The position numbers and the translations under genes were made by a program. This document shows, in pieces, positions 55,965 through 64,000 of a DNA stretch of 64,000 nt (positions are counted from its first letter, which is position 1; every line of letters starts with the position of its first letter). The stretch is from Kangiella profundi. Its GTDB lineage: Bacteria; Pseudomonadota; Gammaproteobacteria; Enterobacterales; Kangiellaceae. The stretch lies in the NCBI RefSeq assembly GCF_002838765.1, contig NZ_CP025120.1:558001-622000 (forward strand), read 5' to 3'. Under the pieces are notes generated by a model, which searched no databases, was not told the origin of the DNA, and saw nothing but the letters and a program-made list of their open reading frames with translations.

Positions 55965-56803
55965 AAAAGTTAATTACAGCTATTTTATTCCTGCTACCTG
56001 TATCTGCATTCGCTGCGGGTGGTGGTACAACATATCCAAACGATCCGGCAAATATTGATTTATCGGACAAAACATCATTGCAGAATGGTGCCAAGTTATA
56101 CGTCAACTATTGTTTGGGTTGTCACTCGATGGAATACGTGCGTTATTCACGTATCGCCCAAGACCTTGAGATCCCAGAAGAACAGGTTATGAACAACCTG
56201 GTTTTAGGTGATCAAAAGTTCGGTGATACCATGGATAAAAGTATGGATAGTGATTTAGCCAAGAAGTGGTTCGGCGTAGACCCGCTGGATCTGTCTTTGG
56301 CTGCTCGTGTTCGTGGAGAGGACTGGGTGTATAACTATTTGCGTTCTTTCTACGTCGATCCATCACGTCCATTTGGGGTAAACAATACCGTTTTCCCTGA
56401 AGTGGGTATGCCGCATATTCTTGCTGATCTGCAAGGGTTGCAGGCAAAAAGTGATGAACTGCTTTCTGTTGAAGAGCAAATTGCTGAAGCCAAAGCTGTG
56501 TTGAATGATTCTGAAGCAAGCGAAGAAGCAAAAGCTGCAGCAGAAGAAAAACAACATGAAGCAGAAGCGGCTATGGCTAAATTAGCAGCTGAAGGCAAGA
56601 TGTTTGTTCAAATTAAAGAAGGGCAAATGACCCCAGAAGAATATGACGAAAATATTCGTGACCTAACTGCGTTTATGGCCTACACCGCCAATCCAGTGAA
56701 ACTGGAAAGTAAGCGTATGGGTGTTTGGGTTCTATTGTTCTTATTTGTGCTATTAATATTTGCCTATTTCCTGAAGAAAGAGTTCTGGAAAGACATTCAT
56801 TAA
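55961..56803 (+). CDS. petC: cytochrome c1 with an internal coiled-coil insert
   Basis: 280 residues. Signal peptide (~1-19), heme site CLGCH at 51-55, probable axial Met150 (FPEVGMPH), and a C-terminal anchor at ~253-271. Between Met150 and the anchor lies an Ala/Glu/Lys-rich stretch (~163-213) predicted as a coiled coil, which I do not recall in typical cytochrome c1. It could be a helical hairpin beside the heme domain. Last gene of petABC. Confidence 0.95.
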   Translation: MKKLITAILFLLPVSAFAAGGGTTYPNDPANIDLSDKTSLQNGAKLYVNYCLGCHSMEYVRYSRIAQDLEIPEEQVMNNLVLGDQKFGDTMDKSMDSDLAKKWFGVDPLDLSLAARVRGEDWVYNYLRSFYVDPSRPFGVNNTVFPEVGMPHILADLQGLQAKSDELLSVEEQIAEAKAVLNDSEASEEAKAAAEEKQHEAEAAMAKLAAEGKMFVQIKEGQMTPEEYDENIRDLTAFMAYTANPVKLESKRMGVWVLLFLFVLLIFAYFLKKEFWKDIH

Positions 56804-56812
56804 TCGGCATCC

Positions 56813-56845
56813 TGAGCCTCGGTGAATCCTTACCGGGGCTTTCTT
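56813..56845 (+). terminator. weak hairpin between petC and sspA
   Basis: agcctcggt ... accggggct pairs with one mismatch per side, followed by ttctt. Partial termination is plausible. Confidence 0.4.
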
Positions 56846-56867
56846 GTTATTCGCAGGAGAAAACAGT

Positions 56868-57500
56868 ATGGCAGTAGTTGCCAAACGTTCAGTTATGACA
56901 CTTTTTTCTGGCAATGATGTGTACAGCCATCAGGCGCGCATTGTTTTAGCAGAAAAAGGCGTAAATTATGAAGTTGTAGAAGTTACCCCTGATAATGTTC
57001 CGGAAGATTTGCTGGACTTGAATCCATATGGTTCAGTTCCAACATTAATTGACCGTGATTTGGTTTTATACGAAGCCAGTATTGTCATGGAGTATCTGGA
57101 TGAGCGTTTCCCTCATCCCCCATTAATGCCTGTATACCCAGTGACTCGTGGTCGTAGCCGCCTGATGATGCATCGCATCCAGAAAGAGTGGTATAGCCAA
57201 TACGAAATAATCGTCAATGGTACCGAGGCAAAGGCTAAAAAAGCTCGTAAGGAATTACAGGAAAGCATTATGGCTTTAGCGCCTGTGTTTGCCAGCAACC
57301 CTTACTTTATGAGTGAAGAGTTCTCCCTAGTTGATTGTGTCATTGCTCCTTTGTTATGGCGCGCTGATCAATTAGAAATTGAGATCTCTGGTCGTGGTAG
57401 CAAAGCTATTCACGATTATATGGAGCGTATTTTTGATCGCGAATCTTTCAAGGTCAGTTTGACTGAAGAAGAACGTGAAATCAAAATGGGTCTAATGTAA
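56868..57500 (+). CDS. sspA: stringent starvation protein A
   Basis: GST-fold protein that binds RNA polymerase and acts in stress and acid survival. 210 residues. Start ATG 56868 with GGAG upstream. Signatures: MTLFSGNDVYSHQARIVLAE and NPYGSVPTLIDRDLVLYEA. The catalytic residue of true GSTs is not conserved, as in other SspA. The stop shares a base with the sspB ATG. Confidence 0.96.
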   Translation: MAVVAKRSVMTLFSGNDVYSHQARIVLAEKGVNYEVVEVTPDNVPEDLLDLNPYGSVPTLIDRDLVLYEASIVMEYLDERFPHPPLMPVYPVTRGRSRLMMHRIQKEWYSQYEIIVNGTEAKAKKARKELQESIMALAPVFASNPYFMSEEFSLVDCVIAPLLWRADQLEIEISGRGSKAIHDYMERIFDRESFKVSLTEEEREIKMGLM

Positions 57501-57967
57501 TGGCGGGTAACTCGCCATTACAACCTTATTTATTAATCGCTTATTACGAGTGGATACTCGATAATGAGTGGACTCCCCAGATCCTTGTTGACACGTCCCA
57601 TCCTCAAGTTGATGTCCCAATGCAGTTCGCCAATGACGGAAAAATTGTTCTCAACATTGCCCCAACTGCTGTTGCTAACTTCGAACTGAATCATGACTTT
57701 GTAAGCTTCAATGCCCGCTTTTCGGGGCAATCTTTAGGCTTATATATTCCTACCAGCTCAATTATCGCAATTTATGCCAGAGAAAATGATCAGGGGATCA
57801 TGTTTTCGGCTAATATGTATTCTGATGAGACAACTGAGCCGGAGTTGGCGCCAATTAAAGATGAAAATGGCTCGGAAACTGACGGTAATGGAGCAGACGG
57901 CGATGGTCCAGACGATGAGCCACCCAAGCCTCCAAAAGGTAAGCCTAACCTAAAAGTCGTTAAGTAA
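57500..57967 (+). CDS. sspB: ClpXP adaptor SspB
   Basis: Delivers ssrA-tagged proteins to ClpXP. 155 residues: folded domain ~8-112 (LIAYYEWILDNEWTPQILVD), a Gly/Asp/Glu-rich flexible linker, and the C-terminal ClpX-binding tail KGKPNLKVVK. sspA-sspB is a conserved operon. Confidence 0.96.
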   Translation: MAGNSPLQPYLLIAYYEWILDNEWTPQILVDTSHPQVDVPMQFANDGKIVLNIAPTAVANFELNHDFVSFNARFSGQSLGLYIPTSSIIAIYARENDQGIMFSANMYSDETTEPELAPIKDENGSETDGNGADGDGPDDEPPKPPKGKPNLKVVK

Positions 57968-58000
57968 TAGACGTGCTCGGTCAAACATGTTCAATGAATA

Positions 58001-58030
58001 AAAAAGGCGAGCACTATGCTCGCCTTTGCA
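58001..58030. terminator. bidirectional terminator (sspB / dolP)
   Basis: aaaggcgagca (58003-58013), loop cta, tgctcgccttt (58017-58027). Read on the minus strand it ends in T6, so it mainly serves dolP. Confidence 0.85.
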
Positions 58031-58053
58031 CTTGTATCGACTGTGAATTTTAC

Positions 58054-58581
58054 TTAGTCAATATACTCAAAGATTTTTACTACTTTTTTAACACCAGAAA
58101 TATTACGTGCAACGAGGGCCGCCTTGTCACCCTCTTCACGAGTAACCATTCCCATAAGGAACACTTCCTTATCTTCGGTAATGACTTTTATACGTTTCGA
58201 GTCTAACCCCTTTTCTGCAGCAAGGCTGGATTTGACTTTAGTTGTAATCCACACATCTGAAGCGGTGCTGACATTTTCAGGGTTACCTATACGTAACTCA
58301 TTAAATGCTTTCTTCATTTCAGGCACACCTTTAATGGCATTGGAAATCTGATTGATTACATCTTCGCTTGGCACTTGCCCATAAATGAGAACATAAAGAT
58401 TATGACTTACTACATCCACTGCATTAGGTTGGTTCTTTTCAAGAATAGGCTCGATACGGTCTTTGATACGGCCTTCAATACTTGAGTCTTCTGCAACTGT
58501 GCCAAAAGTTGTACAGGCTGATAGCCCAAGCAGTAGAGCTGGAAGTAGAATTAGTAAGCGGAGTGAGTTTTTAGTTGGCAT
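58054..58581 (-). CDS. dolP: dual-BON-domain lipoprotein DolP (YraP)
   Basis: Outer-membrane lipoprotein that supports envelope integrity and BAM function in E. coli. 175 residues. Lipobox LSACT (Cys ~22), then two BON domains (~35-95 and ~105-172). Lies 2 bp after diaA in the order yraN-diaA-dolP. Confidence 0.94.
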   Translation of the reverse strand: MPTKNSLRLLILLPALLLGLSACTTFGTVAEDSSIEGRIKDRIEPILEKNQPNAVDVVSHNLYVLIYGQVPSEDVINQISNAIKGVPEMKKAFNELRIGNPENVSTASDVWITTKVKSSLAAEKGLDSKRIKVITEDKEVFLMGMVTREEGDKAALVARNISGVKKVVKIFEYID

Positions 58582-58583
58582 TA

Positions 58584-59174
<591 letters not shown>

Positions 59175-59202
59175 CTACCTGGTCGAGTAACTGATACAAT
59201 AC

Positions 59203-59571
59203 TTACCAGGCAGAGGCCTGAAAAGCATTCTGATGCCATTCTATCATTGGCTCATTTGATGCCAATGTTACGGAAACCACATCAAAACGACAATCACGTT
59301 GCTGCATTTTTTTATTTGACTGCAAATACAACTGAGCTGTTTTGATGATTTTTTGTTGCTTGCGAAAATCAACGGTTTCAGCACCGCTACCGAAGCTGGT
59401 ATTGGCGCGAAATCGAACCTCAACAAATACTAAAGTCAAACCATCCAGCATAATCAGGTCAATCTCACCGTAACGGGAACTAAAGTTCCTCTCGATTAAC
59501 TTGATTCCCTGTTTTTGGAGATGATTTTCAGCGAAGAGTTCAACCCTATCACCACGCTGTCGAGTACTCAT
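59203..59571 (-). CDS. yraN: YraN, UPF0102 nuclease-like protein
   Basis: 122 residues. Restriction-endonuclease-like fold pattern: NFSSRYGEIDLIMLDGLTLV and FVEVRFR, which resembles PD-(D/E)xK with Arg for Lys. Function unknown. It follows lpoA and precedes diaA, the conserved order. Confidence 0.93.
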   Translation of the reverse strand: MSTRQRGDRVELFAENHLQKQGIKLIERNFSSRYGEIDLIMLDGLTLVFVEVRFRANTSFGSGAETVDFRKQQKIIKTAQLYLQSNKKMQQRDCRFDVVSVTLASNEPMIEWHQNAFQASAW

Positions 59572-59616
59572 TTATCGTACTATTCCTTGATGACCAATTT
59601 ATTAAAGTTAGTATCG

Positions 59617-61455
59617 CTAAGGATTAACTGGTCTCCACTGTCCATTCTGGTATTTAGCCCAGGCCAGCTTGCGAACAATTCTTCCATAAAAATCTAATGT
59701 AAGCTCACCTGAAAGACCTTCAACAGAGTAATCGGATAATGCGGATAATTGGCCAATTTCAGGTATTAGCAGGAATGAGTCATAGCCCAATGCAAAAAAA
59801 CGTCCAAGGCTACCGCCAGCTGTTGGGAACATTTTTGTGATTTTTTGCTTATTGGAAGCCTGTTCCTCAGTTTGCGGTATCATCCAGGGGGCGTCGACAA
59901 AATAAATGCCATTGAGATCATTTTCCCGTCTATTACTACCATTATAAAGGTTTGAAGTGGCGTAAACAGGCAGGTTGTAAGCATAATAGTAGTTCAAGTA
60001 TGGCTTGATAATGCGAGCTTTCTCCGGCTCTGCAATCATAAAGATGAAATCAGCAGTAGTAGAAATTTGTGCTGAAGACTCAATAGGAAGATTGAGAAGG
60101 TTTTGCAGTTCTCGTTTTCGTTTTTCGGCCTGATCAGCTCCAAGCATCTGCATCACAGCAACTTTAGGATCCGGAGTTCGAGATAAGTCGGCACTTCTTA
60201 CTACGGTACCGCCGTGGCGCTGGAATACGTCGTTAAATGTTTCGACTGCTCGACTGCCAACAGTTTTATCGGCATTGATAACAAAGGCACGGGTTTGTCC
60301 CTTATCAATAGCAAAGCGGGCGATCTGTTCTGCTTCATCTTCAATTGGCAGTCCAAACTGGAACATTCCTGTTGGAGCATAGGTATTGTCCAGTCGATTT
60401 AAAACTAAAGTTGGAATGGGTAGTTTTTGATATTGGGCAATATCGTTGGCTTTATTCTTCAATAAAGGGCCAATCACAAACTCGACACCGTCAGCTAAAG
60501 CTTGCTGATAAAGAAGTTCCACTGGGTCACTGGCTGTGTCATAAACAACCACCTCAGGCTTCTCGCTACCCATCATCTGGGTGTCATAAAAGGAGGTCAT
60601 GAAGCCATCAAGAATCACATTACCGACTGTAGACAGGCGACCGCTAGTTGGAAGAAACAGTCCTATTTTTGTTGGAGCGCCAATATCAACGACAACACTT
60701 TCTCTTTGGACTTTAATATCAATATAGTAAAGAGCCGGATGGTTGGGGTAGAGGATATTCCATTCCTGCATGGCCTCAGAAAGAGCTGCTGGATTATTAG
60801 TAAATTGCTGCTGAATGATTGCCATGTCTAACCAGCCGAGCTCATCATGCTGATCAGCTCGGTTACGAGTGATTTCCAGAGCCCCGGTTGGCGAAGTCAT
60901 CAACTCAATCCAGACTTTACGCTCCTGTTCTTCGCGTAGGTCAGGGTCAGTAAATAAATGCATGACTTCTATGCGTGTCATTGCCGCATCAGCATGACGT
61001 TGGTTGGCGGCCAGGCTATCCGCAAGTAATCTGTAATAATGTGATTGCCACTCAAGACTAAACTGTTCAGGGTTACGCACTGTTTGCAGAGCGCGAATAG
61101 AATCAAATGGTTGATCCTGAGTCAAAGCCACTTCACCAACCAGCAAATACCAGTCTTTGCGTAACTCGAGAGGCAATTGAGTTGGATAAAAGCTATTTAA
61201 CACATCGTAGGCTTCAGCATATTGCTCCCTCTGCACATAGGCTTTTGCTGCTTGAAGCAGAAAAGGGGCTCTATCGGCTTCTTCGGCTGCTTCTGCCTGC
61301 TGCAAATAAAATTCCGCAGGCTGCATGTCATAGTCTGCAACAGCTGGCGAGTCAGACTTACGAGAAGAGGTGGTTGTACAAGACGTTACCATCAATACGC
61401 TGAAAAAGGCCGTGAATACTAATATGAGGTTCTTATGCATACGCTTTTTTGTCAT
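59617..61455 (-). CDS. lpoA: penicillin-binding protein activator LpoA
   Basis: Outer-membrane lipoprotein that crosses the periplasm to activate PBP1a. 612 residues (E. coli 678). Lipobox VTSCT (Cys ~26), TPR-like N-domain (~45-240), then a periplasmic-binding-protein-like domain (IGLFLPTSGRLSTVGNVILD onward). Start ATG 61455 with GGA upstream; ATG 61440 is possible. Divergent from rsmI as in E. coli. Confidence 0.94.
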   Translation of the reverse strand: MTKKRMHKNLILVFTAFFSVLMVTSCTTTSSRKSDSPAVADYDMQPAEFYLQQAEAAEEADRAPFLLQAAKAYVQREQYAEAYDVLNSFYPTQLPLELRKDWYLLVGEVALTQDQPFDSIRALQTVRNPEQFSLEWQSHYYRLLADSLAANQRHADAAMTRIEVMHLFTDPDLREEQERKVWIELMTSPTGALEITRNRADQHDELGWLDMAIIQQQFTNNPAALSEAMQEWNILYPNHPALYYIDIKVQRESVVVDIGAPTKIGLFLPTSGRLSTVGNVILDGFMTSFYDTQMMGSEKPEVVVYDTASDPVELLYQQALADGVEFVIGPLLKNKANDIAQYQKLPIPTLVLNRLDNTYAPTGMFQFGLPIEDEAEQIARFAIDKGQTRAFVINADKTVGSRAVETFNDVFQRHGGTVVRSADLSRTPDPKVAVMQMLGADQAEKRKRELQNLLNLPIESSAQISTTADFIFMIAEPEKARIIKPYLNYYYAYNLPVYATSNLYNGSNRRENDLNGIYFVDAPWMIPQTEEQASNKQKITKMFPTAGGSLGRFFALGYDSFLLIPEIGQLSALSDYSVEGLSGELTLDFYGRIVRKLAWAKYQNGQWRPVNP

Positions 61456-61520
61456 AATTCCATACTCATCAAATAATTATCGGTATTTTAGGCGCTTAGG
61501 CGCAGCAAGGCAAAAAAGCT

Positions 61521-62390
61521 ATGGCAGAATTCGCACAAAGTGATACAGCATCGGCACAATTAGGCATTTTATATGTGGTGGCCACACCGATTGGCAATAT
61601 TGAAGACATATCTGCGCGTGCGATTCGTCTACTTAAAGAAGTTGATCTGATTTTTGCTGAAGATACACGACACAGTCAAAGGCTCATGCAGCATTACGCC
61701 ATAGATACTCAGATGATGTCGCTCCATGAGCATAATGAGGTAGCTAGAATTGAACAAATTGCAGGGTTTTTGCAGCAAGGAAAGCATATAGCCTTGATCT
61801 CTGATGCCGGTACTCCCCTGATATCAGACCCCGGCTTTAAGCTCGTACGAGAAATAAGAAAACAAGGGTTTCGCATCAGTCCTGTCCCTGGGGCCAGCGC
61901 AATCATTACAGCCTTGAGTGTTGCAGGTCTGGCGACTGATAGTTTTAGTTTCTGGGGTTTTTTACCAGCGAAATCATCCGGACGAAAACAAGTTTTCAGT
62001 GATGTGTCTCAAAATAGGGAAACACTGGTATTTTATGAGTCATCTCATAGAATCTTAGACTGTCTGAAAGATTTAAGCGAAATCATGGGGAGTAGGGAGT
62101 TAGTAATTGCTCGCGAACTGACCAAAACCTTTGAAACTATTCTAACCGGTACGGCTTCTAGTTTAGCCAAACGTCTGGAACAAGATCTAGATCAGCAAAA
62201 AGGAGAGTTTGTCCTGATGGTTTCTGGATCTGACGATAAACCGACAGAAATGGATTCCAATACTCAGACCCTAATGGCTGCTTTACTCGATGAGTTACCT
62301 CCAAATAAGGCTGCTAAAATTGTTGCTAAGGTGTCAGGATTAAAGAAAAAGGTCCTATATCAATGGGCCTTAGAGCAGAAAGAAAAATAA
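61521..62390 (+). CDS. rsmI: 16S rRNA (cytidine1402-2'-O)-methyltransferase
   Basis: Tetrapyrrole-methylase-fold enzyme that, with RsmH, modifies C1402 in the P site. 289 residues. Signatures: LYVVATPIGNIEDISARAIR, AEDTRHSQRL, ALISDAGTPLISDPG and PVPGASAIITALSVAGL. Starts 65 bp from divergent lpoA. Confidence 0.96.
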   Translation: MAEFAQSDTASAQLGILYVVATPIGNIEDISARAIRLLKEVDLIFAEDTRHSQRLMQHYAIDTQMMSLHEHNEVARIEQIAGFLQQGKHIALISDAGTPLISDPGFKLVREIRKQGFRISPVPGASAIITALSVAGLATDSFSFWGFLPAKSSGRKQVFSDVSQNRETLVFYESSHRILDCLKDLSEIMGSRELVIARELTKTFETILTGTASSLAKRLEQDLDQQKGEFVLMVSGSDDKPTEMDSNTQTLMAALLDELPPNKAAKIVAKVSGLKKKVLYQWALEQKEK

Positions 62391-62488
62391 AATTAGTGTC
62401 ACTTTTCTCTCTTAACTAGAGTCTTAGTAGGTAACGAAAAGTTCTATAAATTGGAACTTAATGAGTATTAACCGAACTGGAGTTGTTT

Positions 62489-62983
62489 ATGAAATTAATT
62501 AAATCAGCAGTTGCTATTTTACTAACGCTTCCGATGATGGCGCTTGCCGGTGAGGTTAAAGTCAGCTGGGGTGATTTTGATGACTTTATTGATGTCCGGC
62601 CAGCAAGTGAAACGAAATCAGCTTTTTATAAGCGAGTGAAAACAAGTCTTGAGAAGTCTTTTACCGAGCTTGGTGAAAAACTGCCCGATGGTGCGGTATT
62701 CGAGTTCAGGGTTACCGATCTCGATCTGGCAGGCGATGTTCGTTATGGCGGTATTCGCGAATATCGACTGGTGGAGCGAATTTACTTTCCAAAAATGAAG
62801 TTTGACTATCAGTTGATTGATGGAGAAGGGAAGATTTTAAAAGAAGGCTCTGAGTCATTGAAAGACATGAACTTTCTTGACCGTATCAGAACTCCTGCAC
62901 AGTATCGTAATGATGGTTTTTATTACGAGAAATACATGTTTGAGCAGTGGTTTGATGAGAATATCGTGAGTCAATTTAAATAA
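62489..62983 (+). CDS. secreted DUF3016 protein
   Basis: 164 residues with a signal peptide (~1-21, MALAGEVKV). The body fits DUF3016: VSWGDFDDFIDVRPASETK, DLDLAGDVRYGG, and C-terminal YYEKYMFEQWFDENI. Periplasmic, function unknown. Start ATG 62489 with GGAG 6 bp upstream; TTG 62483 was rejected. Confidence 0.85.
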   Translation: MKLIKSAVAILLTLPMMALAGEVKVSWGDFDDFIDVRPASETKSAFYKRVKTSLEKSFTELGEKLPDGAVFEFRVTDLDLAGDVRYGGIREYRLVERIYFPKMKFDYQLIDGEGKILKEGSESLKDMNFLDRIRTPAQYRNDGFYYEKYMFEQWFDENIVSQFK

Positions 62984-63004
62984 GAGTTGTTAAATCAGTG
63001 TTTA

Positions 63005-63036
63005 GAGGCAGGCCATTGAGCCTGCCTTTTTTATTT
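63005..63036 (+). terminator. terminator before rnpB
   Basis: aggcaggc (63006-63013), loop cattga, gcctgcct (63020-63027), then a T6 tract. Ends the DUF3016 transcript just upstream of the rnpB promoter. Confidence 0.88.
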
Positions 63037-63040
63037 TTGC

Positions 63041-63068
63041 TTGCTTTTTCACCAGTGAAGACTAAACT
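63041..63068 (+). promoter_or_regulatory. rnpB: rnpB promoter with GC-rich discriminator
   Basis: TTGCTT (63041-63046), a 16-bp spacer, TAAACT (63063-63068). The RNA begins 8 nt later. The stretch TGCCCAC between -10 and +1 is GC-rich, as in stringently controlled stable-RNA promoters. Confidence 0.55.
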
Positions 63069-63075
63069 TGCCCAC

Positions 63076-63426
63076 AAGCTGGCCAGACAGTCGCTGCCCA
63101 CCATTTGGTGGGGAGAGGAAAGTCCGGACTTCACAGAGCAGGGTGCCAGGTAACGCCTGGGCGGCGCAAGCCGACGGCAAGTGCAACAGAAAGTATACCG
63201 CCGATGGAATCGAGAGATTCACAGGTAAGGTTGAAATGGTGCGGTAAGAGCGCACCGCACTGCTGGTAACAGTATGTGGCGAGGTAAACCCCACCCGAAG
63301 CAAGACCAAATAGGGTTCCGTATGGCGTGGCTCGCGTTGGAACCGGGTAGGTTGCTTGAGCCATGGAGTGATCCATGGCCTAGACGAATGACTGTCCTTG
63401 ACAGAATCCGGCTTACCGGCCAGCTT
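63076..63426 (+). ncRNA. rnpB: RNase P RNA, bacterial type A
   Basis: Catalytic RNA that matures tRNA 5' ends. 351 nt. Conserved blocks: gaggaaagtccggactt (CR-I), cagggtgccaggtaacgcctgg, gaaagtataccgccgatgg-like core, and the 3' block gaatgactgtcc with ggcttaccggcc. P1 pairs aagctggcc (63076-63084) with ggccagctt (63418-63426), which sets both ends. It is followed by two partial copies of its own 3' end. Confidence 0.96.
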
Positions 63427-63470
63427 AATTTTCTAATATTATTCGGAATTCTAAATATCTATAATAGTCA

Positions 63471-63536
63471 TTCGAACGAAATGACTGTCCAAGACGTACT
63501 TTCTACAAGAGAAGCGGCTTACGGGCCAGATTATTT
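63471..63536 (+). repeat. degenerate copy of rnpB 3' end (copy 2)
   Basis: Carries atgactgtcc (63481-63490) and cggcttacgggccaga, which parallel the rnpB 3' strand of P2 and P1. It starts 93 bp after the genuine block. A hairpin agtcatt-cgaacga-aatgact precedes and overlaps it. Confidence 0.75.
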
Positions 63537-63573
63537 TTACTTCCTAACCAATTATCAGAATCAAAAGTTCCAG

Positions 63574-63635
63574 TCATTCGTCAATGACTGTCCAAGACAA
63601 ACTTTTCACAAAAGAAGCGGCTTACCGGACAGCTT
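63574..63635 (+). repeat. degenerate copy of rnpB 3' end (copy 3)
   Basis: atgactgtccaagac (63584-63598) and aagcggcttaccggacagctt (63615-63635), 103 bp after copy 2. The hairpin agtcatt-cgtc-aatgact precedes it. No T-run follows at once. Confidence 0.75.
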
Positions 63636-63698
63636 ATAGCTTATTGCATTAATCCAATTGTATGCCGATTTACGGTCTTCAAGGGTTATACTAACTCT

Positions 63699-64000
63699 AT
63701 GAACTCTTCTGACTTCTATATTTTGCTGGCCGATTTAATCCTTATCATTCATGCACTCTTCGTGGTGTTTGTGGTGACCGGATTAATAATGATTTTAATT
63801 GGTGGCGTTTTAAGGTGGTCTTGGGTTCGTAACCCCTGGTTTCGGTTGTTGCACTTAATTGCGATTGGTTTTGTTGTCATTCAAACGTGGCTTGGTGCTA
63901 TCTGTCCGTTGACTATCTGGGAAAACGCATTACGAAAAAATGCTGGAGAAGCGGGCTATCAGGGCTCTTTCATTTCATATTGGCTGGAAACAATTCTCTA
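63699..64000 (+). CDS. DUF2784 membrane protein (3' end cut off by window)
   Basis: The frame starts at ATG 63699 and stays open to the window end (100 codons). It has three hydrophobic segments and the family pieces LLADLILIIHALFVVFVV, RNPWFRLLHL, TWLGAICPLTIWEN and GSFISYWLE. The His and Cys positions fit DUF2784. Function unknown. Confidence 0.85.
   Translation, partial: MNSSDFYILLADLILIIHALFVVFVVTGLIMILIGGVLRWSWVRNPWFRLLHLIAIGFVVIQTWLGAICPLTIWENALRKNAGEAGYQGSFISYWLETIL

Noticed and set aside
63049..63639. Open frames on both strands over the rnpB region (63049-63309, 63131-63376, 63274-63639)
   Set aside because: They lie inside the RNase P RNA and its 3' copies; base pairing explains the sequence and no protein family fits.
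63388..63640. Possible CRISPR-like array downstream of rnpB
   Set aside because: Only three imperfect units, each explained as a copy of the rnpB 3' end; no cas genes.

Overview
The window looks like a piece of the chromosome of a marine gammaproteobacterium. Gene order matches the Pseudomonas and E. coli core blocks, GC is moderate, and the proteins look Kangiella-like or Oceanospirillales-like. The genus is an inference from recall, not a search result. Almost everything is housekeeping core genome. One AT-rich accessory gene (2316-5453) stands out.

Layout. 1-5700: 3' part of dbpA, a SRAP (YedK/HMCES) gene, then a 1045-residue SIR2 / P-loop NTPase / TPR / cold-shock-like fusion that ends just before tRNA-Met. 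5754-14416 (mostly minus strand): ychF, pth, rplY, a CadC-like regulator divergent from an S41 peptidase, prs, tRNA-Gln, ispE, lolB. 14753-20176: TPR lipoprotein, hemA, prfA, prmC. 20487-31416: mreB, mreC, mreD, maf, rng, yhdP, a nitrilase-family amidase and tldD, all on the plus strand. 31828-37362: darP, a TonB-dependent receptor, pmbA (tldE), mgtE. 37438-45446 (minus strand): rapZ, ptsN, hpf, rpoN, lptB, lptA, lptC, kdsC, kdsD, yrbG, which form the nitrogen-PTS and LPS-export block. 45760-49176: ibaG, murA, then degS and zapG (yhcB) on the minus strand. 49282-52729: a YjdF-like membrane protein, a secreted coiled-coil protein, an alpha/beta hydrolase, zapE, and an HU-like protein. 53027-57967: rplM-rpsI, petABC (cytochrome bc1), sspAB. 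58054-62390: dolP, diaA, yraN, lpoA, and divergent rsmI. 62489-64000: a DUF3016 protein, the RNase P RNA gene rnpB with degenerate duplications of its 3' end, and the start of a DUF2784 protein.

How the genes work together. Envelope building dominates: MreBCD (shape), MurA and LpoA (peptidoglycan), LptABC with KdsC/KdsD (LPS), LolB (lipoproteins), YhdP and DolP (outer-membrane integrity), DegS (envelope stress). Translation genes come next (prfA/prmC, pth, rplY, rplM/rpsI, darP, hpf, rnpB, two tRNAs), then respiration (petABC).

The most unusual items are the SIR2-NTPase-TPR-CSD protein beside tRNA-Met (a likely antiphage gene), an mreC reading frame whose only sensible start is AUU, the repeated rnpB 3' ends, and a family of dispersed palindromic repeats. 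The mla operon and npr are missing from their usual places.
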